Below are positions 35,891 to 44,754 of a stretch of DNA of 64,000 bases, in pieces. The position numbers were made by a program, and so were the translations under genes. The notes beneath the pieces are model-generated. The model saw only the letters and a program-made list of their open reading frames with translations, did no database searches and was not told the DNA's origin. Every line of letters begins with the position of its first letter. The first letter of the stretch is position 1. Origin of the DNA: Calditrichia bacterium. GTDB lineage: Bacteria > Calditrichota > Calditrichia > RBG-13-44-9 > J075. Location: assembly GCA_028284905.1 (NCBI GenBank), contig JANQQU010000072.1, positions 124,001-188,000 of the forward strand, in the 5' to 3' direction.

Positions 35891-36943
35891 TTAATCCGGC
35901 TGCAATACGATTTTTGTGCAGCCTTCCAATTTCTGATCAAAAATACGATAGGCATTTTCCCCTTCCCGCAACGGCATCCGATGAGAGATGAGACTACGGA
36001 AATCGTATTTCCCGCTTTGAACCAGCCGGGTAAGCACCGGCAAATAACGTTGCACCGGGCAACGACCGGTACGATACGTCAGATTCTTATTGTATAGATC
36101 ATCCGGAGTAAAGGCAAATCCTTTATGATTATGCACCCCAACTACGGAGAGCGTGCCACCGGGGCGAACGATTTGATAAGCCAATGCCTGCGCCGGTTCG
36201 CTGCCAACCAGCTCCAGAACGGCATCTGCACCACGCCCCTCAGTTAAATATCGCACTTGGCCTTCAACGTCATCCTGACGGCCATCAATCGTTTCCGTTG
36301 CCCCAAAAGCCATCGCCATTTTCCGTCTTTCTTCCACCAGGTCGATAGCGATGATTTTCTCCGCCCCCATTTCCCGCAGGGCAATAATTCCCAGCAAGCC
36401 AACCGGTCCACAGCCGACCACGGCATAGGCACCACCAGGCTGCACGCCGGCCATATCCGCACAGAAGTATCCGGTCGGCAGGATATCGCAGAGCAACAAG
36501 GCTTCTTCGGCATGAATGCCATCATCAATTTTCCAGAGTGTGCTGTCCGCTAAAGGCACCCGTGCATATTCCGCCTGCACGCCCTGTAAGCCAATACCGT
36601 TTTCCACCCAGCCAAACAAACGTCCCTTTTCACAACGGCAGGCGAGATCGTTCTCGCAATAAAAGCAATCGCCGCAGCTGCTAAAGAATGGACTAAAAAC
36701 TTTATCCCCTTTTCGGAAATTTTTTACAGCGCTGCCGGTTTCGACAACTTCTCCGATAAACTCATGCCCCATTACCGTACCGGCATCCAACCCGCTTTCC
36801 CGCCCGTGATAGACATGTAAATCGGAGCCGCAAACAGCTGTCAAATCGGTCTTTACAATAACATCGGTCGGGTGCAGTAACTCTGGATCCGGCGTTGTGG
36901 AACAAGTGACATTTCGTACATCGTTAAAAACTAGTGCTTTCAT
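35891..36943 (-). CDS. Zinc-dependent alcohol dehydrogenase (MDR family)
   Basis: A medium-chain dehydrogenase of about 350 residues. The catalytic zinc ligands lie in AVCGSDLHVYHG and GHEFIGEVVE. The structural zinc is held by a four-cysteine lobe (SSCGDCFYCENDLACRC). The NAD-binding loop is VVGCGPVGLLGIIAL. ATG at 36943 is chosen because AGGAAA precedes it and family similarity begins at MKALVFNDV; the longer open frame to 37009 would translate a heptamer repeat. The substrate is unknown; formaldehyde/alcohol or polyol dehydrogenases are the nearest families. Confidence 0.9.
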   Translation of the reverse strand: MKALVFNDVRNVTCSTTPDPELLHPTDVIVKTDLTAVCGSDLHVYHGRESGLDAGTVMGHEFIGEVVETGSAVKNFRKGDKVFSPFFSSCGDCFYCENDLACRCEKGRLFGWVENGIGLQGVQAEYARVPLADSTLWKIDDGIHAEEALLLCDILPTGYFCADMAGVQPGGAYAVVGCGPVGLLGIIALREMGAEKIIAIDLVEERRKMAMAFGATETIDGRQDDVEGQVRYLTEGRGADAVLELVGSEPAQALAYQIVRPGGTLSVVGVHNHKGFAFTPDDLYNKNLTYRTGRCPVQRYLPVLTRLVQSGKYDFRSLISHRMPLREGENAYRIFDQKLEGCTKIVLQPD

Positions 36944-36970
36944 ATTTTCCTGTTTTAGATGTAAAGGACA

Positions 36971-37019
36971 TTGCTCGTTGTTCGTTGTTCGTTTTCGAAG
37001 AACGATCAACGATCAACGA
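36971..37019. repeat. Inverted heptamer repeat (TTGTTCG / TCAACGA)
   Basis: Units TTGCTCG, TTGTTCG, TTGTTCG, then TTTTCGA and the near-complementary AGAACGA, TCAACGA, TCAACGA. The array changes orientation in the middle, so it can fold into a long imperfect hairpin, and it is followed by TTTTTT on the + strand. It sits in the gap between the DUF3667 gene and the alcohol dehydrogenase gene. Confidence 0.75.
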
Positions 37020-37049
37020 TTTTTTACTGTATTCCCCACGGGCAGTTAC

Positions 37050-37841
37050 TTAGCCGCCCATCTTATACTTCATGCCGATATAGACACCAACCGCAGCCAT
37101 CGTAATAAACATAATCAATATCGAAATTGAGTAGGCCAGTGTAATTTTCAGGGCACTCTTCACAGTCCATTGCTGATAATATCCCAAACCTGCCCACAAG
37201 AGGTAGATGCCTGCACCGGCAAAAGTTACCAGAGTAGACAATTGAATGTGTCCCATATACATTAACCAGTGGGTAAAAATAGTCAGGAACGACAGATGGC
37301 CGAGCGAAAAGAGCACCCAAACGATATTGTCCAAATAAGTAAATTCACTTTTGCGAAAAAAACCTCGCAGGATAAATGGCAACGCCAGATACCCGAACAG
37401 ATTTGTCAATTTCATGTAATCAATCATTAAATCCATAAATGAGAGCGCAAACCTACGCGCTTCCTCGGATGGATTCACCATTAACATCTCGTTGAAGATC
37501 ATCTCTTTGTCAATCGGCATCAAGGCGCCGGCAAGGAGGAAGATCGTCATACAGATCAAATAATATTTTAATGGATTCGTATAAGTGCGCCGCTTCCCGA
37601 GCACATATTCCCGGGCGACGGTTCCCGGAGAGACTGACAAGCCGGCGAATGTGCGAAAAAAGGCGGTTTCCAGGCTGGTGAGATTATCCAGGAAGGTTTT
37701 AAAGAACTCTTTTAGCTGCAGGCGACGATAGAAATTATTTTGTCCGCAATTATGACAAAACCGCCCAGACAGCTTCGCATTACAATTCAGGCAATTGGCT
37801 TCGTTCACTGAGATATTTTCTTCAGTCGTTTTCACCGGCAT
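37050..37841 (-). CDS. DUF3667 membrane protein with N-terminal zinc ribbon
   Basis: A 263-residue protein. The N-terminal zinc ribbon has two cysteine pairs (CLNCNAKLSGRFCHNCGQ, about 17-34). A conserved region typical of DUF3667 follows (RRLQLKEFFKTFLDNLTSLE...TVAREYVLGKRRTYTNPLKY), then five predicted membrane helices. Its start overlaps the stop of the LolD-type ATPase gene (TAATG), so the two are co-translated. The family function is unknown; co-transcription with an ABC ATPase is the main clue here. Confidence 0.88.
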   Translation of the reverse strand: MPVKTTEENISVNEANCLNCNAKLSGRFCHNCGQNNFYRRLQLKEFFKTFLDNLTSLETAFFRTFAGLSVSPGTVAREYVLGKRRTYTNPLKYYLICMTIFLLAGALMPIDKEMIFNEMLMVNPSEEARRFALSFMDLMIDYMKLTNLFGYLALPFILRGFFRKSEFTYLDNIVWVLFSLGHLSFLTIFTHWLMYMGHIQLSTLVTFAGAGIYLLWAGLGYYQQWTVKSALKITLAYSISILIMFITMAAVGVYIGMKYKMGG

Positions 37842-38524
37842 TACCCTTCCCGAATATTGCCGTCTTCAAATTCGAATCTGCGCGGAAATCGTTCTGCCAG
37901 CGACAGGCTGTGGGTGACCACAATGAGAATAGTCTCCCGTTCCCGGTGAAGTTCGAAGAGGAGATTAGCTACGGCTTCCGCGGTTGCATGATCGAGATTT
38001 CCGGTAGGTTCGTCGCAGAGCATCAGGTCAGGATCATTAATTAGCGCCCGGGCAATTGCCACCCGCTGACGTTCCCCACCGGAAAGTTGTGCCGGCCGGT
38101 GATCGATCCGCTCCGCCAGCCCTACTCTCTCAATCAAATGCTTTGCCCGTTCCATTTTACCTTCCCGCTCATCCTTAAATGCCAGGGTCGGCACCAGCAC
38201 ATTTTCCAACACACTATATTGCGGGAGGAGATGGTGATCCTGGAAAATAAACCCCATTTTACGATTGCGAAATCTGGCCAGTGCTTCCTCTGCCAGGGCA
38301 AAGGGGTCTTCCCCGTCTACCCGTACCTGGCCCTTGCTGGGATTGTCCAGCGTTCCGAGAATATGCAACAGGGTACTTTTTCCGGAACCGGATGGCCCGG
38401 TAACTGCCAGGGAATCGCCGCGATCCATTTCGAAACTGATGCCTTTTAGCACTTCCAGAGAAGTGAATTCGCTTTCATAAGTTTTGTGAAGATCCCGGAC
38501 GGATAAGAGCACTGATTTGGACAC
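37841..38524 (-). CDS. LolD/MacB-type ABC transporter ATPase
   Basis: A 227-residue ATPase with Walker A GPSGSGKSTLLHILGTLD (about 40-57), Q-loop GFIFQDHHLLPQY, signature LSGGERQRVAIARAL (about 143-157), Walker B LMLCDEPTGNLD (about 164-175) and H-loop VVTHS. The length and motifs fit the lipoprotein-releasing LolD/MacB group that works with FtsX-type permeases, so the 31904-35290 permease is the likely partner. It is first in a two-gene unit with the DUF3667 gene. Confidence 0.93.
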   Translation of the reverse strand: MSKSVLLSVRDLHKTYESEFTSLEVLKGISFEMDRGDSLAVTGPSGSGKSTLLHILGTLDNPSKGQVRVDGEDPFALAEEALARFRNRKMGFIFQDHHLLPQYSVLENVLVPTLAFKDEREGKMERAKHLIERVGLAERIDHRPAQLSGGERQRVAIARALINDPDLMLCDEPTGNLDHATAEAVANLLFELHRERETILIVVTHSLSLAERFPRRFEFEDGNIREG

Positions 38525-38672
38525 AGGTTGCCTCGCTGTTTGTTAAATGTAAGCGCTTTCGTTTCAATGACACCTAAGTTACGATATCCGCCGGAATTTT
38601 CCACTGAAAAAACTTTTGATTTAATCAGATTCCTTTAATATGAACGCAATGTAAGCAATTAACAGTCACTTT

Positions 38673-41042
38673 TTAATATGACCGGGCATCGCGAAAAAGC
38701 TTCAGATACTGCGGTTTCCAGGATCGGCCATAGGATAGACTGATCGCAAATTTCAGATTGCTGCCGGTTTCTTCAATCACCTTATCCCGGTACATAAAGT
38801 AGGCAATCTGCGGTTTAATACTGAGGTTTTCCGTTAATGGAATATTGAGATAACTATAGAAATCGTTCGACCATTCTTCATCTCCGGCAGCCGGCGCTTC
38901 ATTACTCAACAGGTAGCGTAAGCGATTGGTCATCGTCCAGTTAAAGCGGCCGAATTTTTGGTTGAACTTCGCATTCATTTCAATACCGGAATCCCAATTT
39001 TCCGCTTCGAGGTCATATTTTCCGACAATTCCGAAACGGAGTTCCTTCACATAATCCCCGTAATAATTTATACCGAGACGTGGATAGAGATCTTTTTGAC
39101 GAGGATTATCAACGCCCATTTCATTTTCAGTCGGGGTCAGCTCCGTATCAAATCGGCCGGCAAGGAAAACATTCATCCGGTTTGGCAATCCCAGCTTATC
39201 AGAAAGGTTATAGATGTCAAAGATCGTTTCAAATTCGATATCATCGCTGGTTTCTTCCAGTGAGTTGTCGCCAATCCGGGTTTGGGCGTTTTCGATATCA
39301 AGGCGATTCGTCCAGCGGCTGTTCGAGGTAAAACGGGCGACCTCCAATATCCCCCGGGCAGCCAGTCCAAAGAGATTTTCCGTATCAGCATTTACCCGCG
39401 CATCTTTTACGGAAGAGAGTTGATCGTTATTGTATACTTGCACATCCTGCAGGGCAAAATCAATATTTTCCAGATTTACCAACCAAAGCGGGCGATTAAG
39501 AATACTTTGTTTCCGGAACCATTGACCAATCGATTCATTTTCTGCCGGGTGGCGACCATCCCGCAAATAACCAACGATTAGTTCATTAATATTTAGCGAG
39601 CTACCGTTTAGCGGCGCTGCTGTAACCCGGTAATTGTCTTTCACCCGGAAACGAGTGCGCACATGAGTGCCCGAACGAAATTCGTTATACCCGTTGCCGC
39701 CATTGAGAAGAAAGTCGCTGGTAACCACAGCATAGGTTTCATTATCAACGATTTTCTGACTATGGACCAACTGTTTACGTTTATCCGGTGCGTCATAATT
39801 CTGCACGGCAAGAAAATGCAAATACCCGCCTTGATTTGTTTGAAATGCAGTCCTTCCCCGGGAAAGAATTTTCTTTAACGTTCTTCCTCTCAGGCGCAAA
39901 GTTACCAATTCGTTATCGGTCCAGTTGATTTGAGAAATCGTGCGGGGCGTAACTACTAAATCCTGGTTGGAAACATTATCAAACTTAAAAAAACCTTCGT
40001 TCAGAATAGCAATTTCCGAGCGGGTCGCTTCCTGAATGACGTAGAGAATATAATCCCGAAAGCTGCTATGTGAATCCTTGTTGAAACGGGCGAGTTCCGC
40101 ATTCCCATCAATCCCCGCAAAGCGCGATCTTAAGCGCTCATCGAGCAAACGGCTATTTTCCGCATAAAGGGCATTATTGGTTTCTTCTGCAGCAACACCG
40201 GTCGTCGAAATTAAGGGATAGAGGTGAACATTTTCCATTCGTTTTTCATCATTCATGCTCACTTCCAGGCGGCCAACCGCCAGCGCCGCCCCCGGCGCCT
40301 GTACCACTACCGATTTCAGAGTACCGTCGTTGGCGAAGACCTGGGCATAATCACTGCCCGCTTTATCCGGACGACTGAGATAAAGGTCCACACCACTCAC
40401 TGCCCGGGCCAAAGCGAGATTTTCGGTCATCGACAAATGATTCAGTGCAATCAGCAAATCACACGAATCACGATATTTTTCTACCATTTTTTTTAAAGCA
40501 ACTTCGGCAGACTCGACTGAAAGACCAGCAAAATTCTTCGCCGCAACCATGTCTTTAACCCGGGGATCGGTAATGCCGACAATCCCAATATTCAAGCCAT
40601 CTTTCTTGAGTAATAGAAAATCCGTCAGAAAAACGGCTTCGCCTTCGTGCAGATTTCCCGCCAGTAAATTCAGTCCGCTATTGGCAATATTTTTTAAGCG
40701 GGATTTCCCGTACTTAAAATCGAGGTTTCCCACAACCATTGCATCATATCCGGCTGTGCGCAACGTTTGGAGTACCGCCTCGCCGCTGTCAATCTTGGAT
40801 AGATAGTGGTAAGAGAATGCATCACCAGTATCGAAAATTAACGTTCGCTCGCGGGAAATCGACTGCTCCCGAAAGATGCGGTCTATCGTCGTCGCCACAC
40901 GCAGCACATCGCCATGCTGCTGAGGGTTTTCGGAAAGGATATAACCATTAATTCCCCCGGTGAAGAGAATATTGATTTTGTTCTGTGCATTTAAAGAAAA
41001 GGAAAGAAGAAAAAGCAAGAAAACGGGTAACACTCGCAACAC
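38673..41042 (-). CDS. Degenerate 5'-nucleotidase-type protein fused to a probable outer-membrane barrel
   Basis: An exported protein of about 789 residues. The N-terminal part follows the UshA-type metallophosphatase fold, but several metal ligands are replaced. The usual N-D-x-H-G start is TGGINGYI, GNHE is GNLDF, and the final G-H-x-H is absent (LSRPDK). DTGDAF and a single His in ALNHLSM remain. A 5'-nucleotidase C-terminal domain follows (ILNEGFFKF...LVTLRLRGRTLKKILSRG). The last ~240 residues have the alternating aromatic pattern of an outer-membrane beta-barrel. GTG at 41042 is preferred because GGAGG lies eight bases upstream and it gives a clean 20-residue signal peptide. The longer frame from ATG 41135 starts inside the zwf terminator. 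Confidence 0.75.
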   Translation of the reverse strand: MLRVLPVFLLFLLSFSLNAQNKINILFTGGINGYILSENPQQHGDVLRVATTIDRIFREQSISRERTLIFDTGDAFSYHYLSKIDSGEAVLQTLRTAGYDAMVVGNLDFKYGKSRLKNIANSGLNLLAGNLHEGEAVFLTDFLLLKKDGLNIGIVGITDPRVKDMVAAKNFAGLSVESAEVALKKMVEKYRDSCDLLIALNHLSMTENLALARAVSGVDLYLSRPDKAGSDYAQVFANDGTLKSVVVQAPGAALAVGRLEVSMNDEKRMENVHLYPLISTTGVAAEETNNALYAENSRLLDERLRSRFAGIDGNAELARFNKDSHSSFRDYILYVIQEATRSEIAILNEGFFKFDNVSNQDLVVTPRTISQINWTDNELVTLRLRGRTLKKILSRGRTAFQTNQGGYLHFLAVQNYDAPDKRKQLVHSQKIVDNETYAVVTSDFLLNGGNGYNEFRSGTHVRTRFRVKDNYRVTAAPLNGSSLNINELIVGYLRDGRHPAENESIGQWFRKQSILNRPLWLVNLENIDFALQDVQVYNNDQLSSVKDARVNADTENLFGLAARGILEVARFTSNSRWTNRLDIENAQTRIGDNSLEETSDDIEFETIFDIYNLSDKLGLPNRMNVFLAGRFDTELTPTENEMGVDNPRQKDLYPRLGINYYGDYVKELRFGIVGKYDLEAENWDSGIEMNAKFNQKFGRFNWTMTNRLRYLLSNEAPAAGDEEWSNDFYSYLNIPLTENLSIKPQIAYFMYRDKVIEETGSNLKFAISLSYGRSWKPQYLKLFRDARSY

Positions 41043-41113
41043 AGGCAGCACCTCCGGTTTGCGTAAAAGAGCCAGACAATTTGGAAGAAATTTTGGAGAA
41101 ACGCTAAAATGAG

Positions 41114-41149
41114 AAAAACGGATACCGGATGACATGCATCCGGTATCCG
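41114..41149 (-). terminator. Rho-independent terminator after zwf
   Basis: Read on the minus strand, a perfect 13-bp stem (CGGATACCGGATG/CATCCGGTATCCG) with a CATGT loop is followed by TTTTTCTC. It starts about 35 bp after the zwf stop and ends the pentose-phosphate transcript. Confidence 0.88.
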
Positions 41150-41183
41150 CAATAGTTATTCAGCCTATGGCCGAAATATTTAC

Positions 41184-42719
41184 TTAAAGTTCACAATACT
41201 CGCCATCTTCTGCGAGATTTTTACAGGGATAGCGCCAGTCGCCTTCCGGAATATCGAAAAGCTCCCGGGCGGCAGTTGGTCCCCAGGTGCCTGCCGGATA
41301 ACCGTAGACTTTAATATCGCCATCGTTTTCCCAGGCTTTCAGAATCGGATCGACAAATTCCCAGCAAGCTTCCACGGCATCGCCACGCGCGTATAGTGTA
41401 GCGTCGCCGAGCATACAGTCCAGCAACAACCGCTCGTAGGCTTGCGGCACATAAACATTGGAGAGGTCCGAGTAATGAAAGTCCATATTTACCGTGCGAA
41501 CTTCAAATCCACTGCCGGGTAGTTTCATATTGAACTTCATCAGAATGCCTTCGTCCGGCTGAATCCGTATAATCAATTGATTGCACTGATAACACTCTTC
41601 GCTGGGTTTGCCGAAGAGCTGATGTGGCGTTTGCTTGAAATGAATGACCGCTTCGGTAACCCGGGTTGGCAGGCACTTGCCGGTGCGGACAAAGAAAGGC
41701 ACGCCTCCCCAGCGCCAGTTGTCTACGAAAAATTTGACCGCTACGTAGGTAGCTGTTTTGGAATCATCCGGTACGCCTTCTTCATCGCGATATCCTTTTA
41801 CAGCTTCACCGCGCACTTTCGATTCGGTATACTGTCCTTTGATAACATATTTGCCAACTTCATTTTCCGGAATTGGGCGGAGAGAGTTAAAAACCTTAAT
41901 CGTCTCGTTGCGCACTGCTGTCGCCTCAAATTTGGCCGGTGGTTCCATGGCGATCATCCCGACGACTTGCAGCAAGTGATTTTGAAACATATCGCGCAAT
42001 GCGCCGGAGCCATCGTAATAGCCTCCCCGGCTGCCGACCCCAATGCTTTCCGCCGAGGTAATTTCCACATACTCGATATAATTGCGATTCCACAATGGCT
42101 CAAAAAGGCCATTGGCAAAGCGAAAGACTAACATGTTCTGCACCGTTTCCTTACCAAGATAATGATCGATGCGATAGATTTGCTCTTCCTGGAAATTCTT
42201 GTGAAGGGTCTCATTCAATTCCCGGGCGGTTTCCAGATCGTATCCGAAAGGTTTCTCAACGATCAGGCGGCGCCAGCTTTCCCCGGCGATGTCTTCGTTC
42301 ATTTTACAATGTGCCAGTCCTTCGGTGATAGGACCGAAAAGCCGGGGCGGGGTTGACATATAAAAGACGTAATTTCCACCGGTGTTCTTCTGGCTGGAAA
42401 TATCATCCAGGCGGCGTTTCATTTCGATATATGCATCAAGATCCCGGATATTCATGGTTTGGTAATAAAGATTGTCGATAAATGCCGAGACATCTTTTTC
42501 TGCCAGATTTTCTTCTTTGACAAAAGTATGGATAGCTTCGCGCATACTTTCTCTAAAGGAGGTATCATCAAGCTCGGTGCGCCCCAGGCCATAGATTGCA
42601 AAACCTTCCGGCAGCAAATTACGGCGGTAGAGGTTAAATAAACCGGGCACCAGTTTACGACGGGTCAAATCTCCGGAAGCACCAAAGATAACCAGGATGC
42701 AGTTTTCAGGTCTTTCCAT
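41184..42719 (-). CDS. zwf: Glucose-6-phosphate 1-dehydrogenase
   Basis: Oxidises glucose 6-phosphate to 6-phosphogluconolactone, the first step of the oxidative pentose-phosphate pathway, in the cytoplasm. At 511 residues it has the normal family length. The coenzyme loop is FGASGDLTRRKLVPGLFNL (about 9-27), and the active-site signature RIDHYLGKETVQN with catalytic His/Lys lies at about 182-194. VEKPFGYDLETA is also conserved. It is the last gene of a same-strand block tal-pgi, rpiA, gnd, zwf. No separate 6-phosphogluconolactonase gene is in the window. Confidence 0.97.
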   Translation of the reverse strand: MERPENCILVIFGASGDLTRRKLVPGLFNLYRRNLLPEGFAIYGLGRTELDDTSFRESMREAIHTFVKEENLAEKDVSAFIDNLYYQTMNIRDLDAYIEMKRRLDDISSQKNTGGNYVFYMSTPPRLFGPITEGLAHCKMNEDIAGESWRRLIVEKPFGYDLETARELNETLHKNFQEEQIYRIDHYLGKETVQNMLVFRFANGLFEPLWNRNYIEYVEITSAESIGVGSRGGYYDGSGALRDMFQNHLLQVVGMIAMEPPAKFEATAVRNETIKVFNSLRPIPENEVGKYVIKGQYTESKVRGEAVKGYRDEEGVPDDSKTATYVAVKFFVDNWRWGGVPFFVRTGKCLPTRVTEAVIHFKQTPHQLFGKPSEECYQCNQLIIRIQPDEGILMKFNMKLPGSGFEVRTVNMDFHYSDLSNVYVPQAYERLLLDCMLGDATLYARGDAVEACWEFVDPILKAWENDGDIKVYGYPAGTWGPTAARELFDIPEGDWRYPCKNLAEDGEYCEL

Positions 42720-42745
42720 TAAAGTCGTTCCTTATACTAAAAGGT

Positions 42746-42946
42746 GGAAGTTGGAAATGCGGAATGCGGAATGCGGAATTAGGAATTCGGAATTCCGCAT
42801 TATCATTTTTACTTTCGTTTTATTCATGACCGCCGAATTGATTGCGGAGTATTACTAATGAATTACTGCTAATTCTTTATTTCAAAACACCTCTTGTTAA
42901 GTCTGGAAATTCCGAATTCCGCATTCCCAATTCCGCATTTTCATTA
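42746..42946. repeat. GGAATGC-type heptamer arrays around a duplicated gnd 3' end
   Basis: Between zwf and gnd, period-7 units of the GGAATGC/GGAATTC type run at about 42755-42799, and their complement (ATTCCGA, ATTCCGC and variants) at 42907-42938. Between them, 42811-42850 is a near copy of the last ~40 bases of gnd (42949-42989). The gap is therefore a tandem duplication of repeat array plus gene end. Confidence 0.8.
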
Positions 42947-43843
42947 TTACTTTCGTTTTACCGCGTGGCCGCCGAATTGATTGCGGAGTGCTGCCAGGAC
43001 TTTGTTGCCAAAAGATTCTTCCTGGCGGGAACGGAAACGGGCAAACAGCGATGCAGTGATAATTGGCGCGGGAACATCCAGATCGATAGCGGCTTGCACC
43101 GTCCAGCGTCCTTCTCCACTGTCGGAGACATAATCTTTAATTTCGGAAAGATGCGGATCATCCGCAAAGGCGCGTTCGGCCAGTTCCAACAGCCAGGAGC
43201 GTACCACGCTGCCATGCTGCCATACGCCAGAGATCGCGCGCAGGTCCAGGCCAAATTCGGATTTTTCGAGGATCTCAAAACCTTCAGCATAGGCCTGCAT
43301 CATTCCGTACTCAATACCATTGTGCACCATTTTTGTGAAATGACCGGCACCGCTTGCGCCGCAATAGAGGTAGCCATTTTCCGGAGCGAGAGTTTTAAAA
43401 AACGGCTCGGCATAATCACAAGCGTCCTTCTCGCCACCATACATCAGGCAATAACCGTTTTCCAGTCCCCATACACCGCCGCTGACCCCGCAGTCGATGT
43501 AATGAATGCCTGCTTCCGCCAGCATTGCCGAACGGGACTGGGTATCATGCCAGTTGGAATTTCCACCGTCAATGAGAATGTCGCCATTAGACAAATTTCC
43601 TTTCAGGGCATCGATGGTAGAAGTTACCGGGCCACCCGCCGGCACCATAATCCAAACAACTTTCCGCTCTGGCAATTTTGCCAACAATTCGTCCAAAGAG
43701 GATGCGCCTTCCGCACCTTTATCAACAACGTTTTGAATCGCTGCTTCCTGACGGTCATACGCAACAACTTCGTGTCCATCTCTCAACAAGCGCTGCACCA
43801 TATTGCCGCCCATTTTTCCAAGCCCGATAAATCCGATTTTCAT
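42947..43843 (-). CDS. gnd: 6-phosphogluconate dehydrogenase, short (YqeC/GndA-like) type
   Basis: Oxidatively decarboxylates 6-phosphogluconate to ribulose 5-phosphate. At 298 residues it is the short form, about 170 residues less than the long type. Motifs: GLGKMGGNMVQRL (about 7-19), DGGNSNWHDTQSR (about 93-105), and GVSGGVWGLENGYCLMYGG (about 119-137). The acidic residue after the second strand (AYDRQ) often goes with NAD+ preference, but this is inference. It is followed by the heptamer array described separately. Confidence 0.95.
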   Translation of the reverse strand: MKIGFIGLGKMGGNMVQRLLRDGHEVVAYDRQEAAIQNVVDKGAEGASSLDELLAKLPERKVVWIMVPAGGPVTSTIDALKGNLSNGDILIDGGNSNWHDTQSRSAMLAEAGIHYIDCGVSGGVWGLENGYCLMYGGEKDACDYAEPFFKTLAPENGYLYCGASGAGHFTKMVHNGIEYGMMQAYAEGFEILEKSEFGLDLRAISGVWQHGSVVRSWLLELAERAFADDPHLSEIKDYVSDSGEGRWTVQAAIDLDVPAPIITASLFARFRSRQEESFGNKVLAALRNQFGGHAVKRK

Positions 43844-43900
43844 AATTGTATCCTTTTCGTTTAAAAAATGATATCACTCAATAGTGTTTAAATTTCAGTT

Positions 43901-43924
43901 TTGCCCATTTGCCCATTTGCCCTT
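43901..43924. repeat. Octamer repeat TTGCCCAT
   Basis: Three units TTGCCCAT, TTGCCCAT, TTGCCCTT lie 15 bp beyond the rpiA stop. The word is the reverse complement of the octamer at 31815-31846. Confidence 0.75.
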
Positions 43925-43939
43925 TTAAAACTGATGCAT

Positions 43940-44632
43940 CTACGACCTGCGAAGCTCTGAAACACCCTCATCGCCGGCCACAATAACCATCGTCGCCAAT
44001 CCGACAAACAATCCATGCTCAACAATACCGGCACAGGCGTTTAGCTCGGCCGACAATTTTTCCGGATCATCAATAGGCCCAAAGTTGCTATCGATAATTA
44101 CATTTTTCTGATCGGTAAGATAGGCTTCACCATTCTCTTTTTTTCGAAGCACCGGGTCTGCCCCCTGCTTCTTCAAAAAATAGCTGACGGCATCGACAGC
44201 AAAAGGAATCACTTCGATCGGCACTGCCCATTGCACTCCCAATTGATCCGAGAGTTTTTTTTCATCAACAATGATGATATTTTCCCGAGACGCCTGCGCA
44301 ATCACTTTTTCCCGCAGCAATGCGCCGCCACCGCCCTTGATGAGATGCAACGCCGGATCAACTTCATCAGCGCCGTCGATGGTGATATCGATAACCGGGT
44401 GACTGGCAAAATCGGTGAGGGGAATACCAACTTTTTCGGAAATTTCCGCCGTTTGCAGAGAGCTGGGGATGCCAACGATATTTTGCAATTCTCCATCGCG
44501 AATGAGTTCGCCCAGTCGCTCCAGGGCAAAACGAGTGGTGCTACCAGTACCTAACCCGACCACCATGCCGGATTTTAAATACGAAACTGCCCGGTGGGCT
44601 GCTCGCTGCTTCAGCTCGTCTCTAAAGTTCAT
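43940..44632 (-). CDS. rpiA: Ribose-5-phosphate isomerase A
   Basis: Interconverts ribose 5-phosphate and ribulose 5-phosphate. At 230 residues it has the standard RpiA length. Motifs: VGLGTGSTTRFALERLGE (about 25-42), the catalytic DGADEVDPALHLIKGGGGAL (about 85-104) with the essential Asp and Glu, and LREKVIAQAS with the conserved Lys. It belongs to the pentose-phosphate block on this strand. Confidence 0.96.
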   Translation of the reverse strand: MNFRDELKQRAAHRAVSYLKSGMVVGLGTGSTTRFALERLGELIRDGELQNIVGIPSSLQTAEISEKVGIPLTDFASHPVIDITIDGADEVDPALHLIKGGGGALLREKVIAQASRENIIIVDEKKLSDQLGVQWAVPIEVIPFAVDAVSYFLKKQGADPVLRKKENGEAYLTDQKNVIIDSNFGPIDDPEKLSAELNACAGIVEHGLFVGLATMVIVAGDEGVSELRRS

Positions 44633-44687
44633 TGCCTATTCGCTTTTCAGGTTTGTCATGACTGGAAAATCAATCGTCTCTTAATTT

Positions 44688-44730
44688 TTACGGAAGCCGA
44701 ATATATGAAATCAATACCCGGCTTCCGTAA
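44688..44730. other. Inverted repeat after the tal-pgi gene
   Basis: A 12-bp stem TTACGGAAGCCG/CGGCTTCCGTAA with a 19-nt loop starts 24 bp after the tal-pgi stop. On the minus strand it is followed by A-rich rather than T-rich sequence, so it may protect or attenuate the transcript instead of ending it. Confidence 0.55.
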
Positions 44731-44754
44731 GATTGAATACGCTATTGTATTTTA

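Noticed and set aside
36944-37009. 22-codon N-terminal extension of the alcohol dehydrogenase
   Set aside because: It would translate a heptamer repeat; ATG at 36943 has a good ribosome binding site and family similarity starts there.
41043-41135. ATG at 41135 as start of the nucleotidase-barrel gene
   Set aside because: It lies inside the zwf terminator hairpin; GTG at 41042 has GGAGG upstream and gives a clean signal peptide.
42842-43864. 340-codon open frame on the + strand
   Set aside because: It is antisense to gnd, which has full family motifs; the translation has no recognisable domain.
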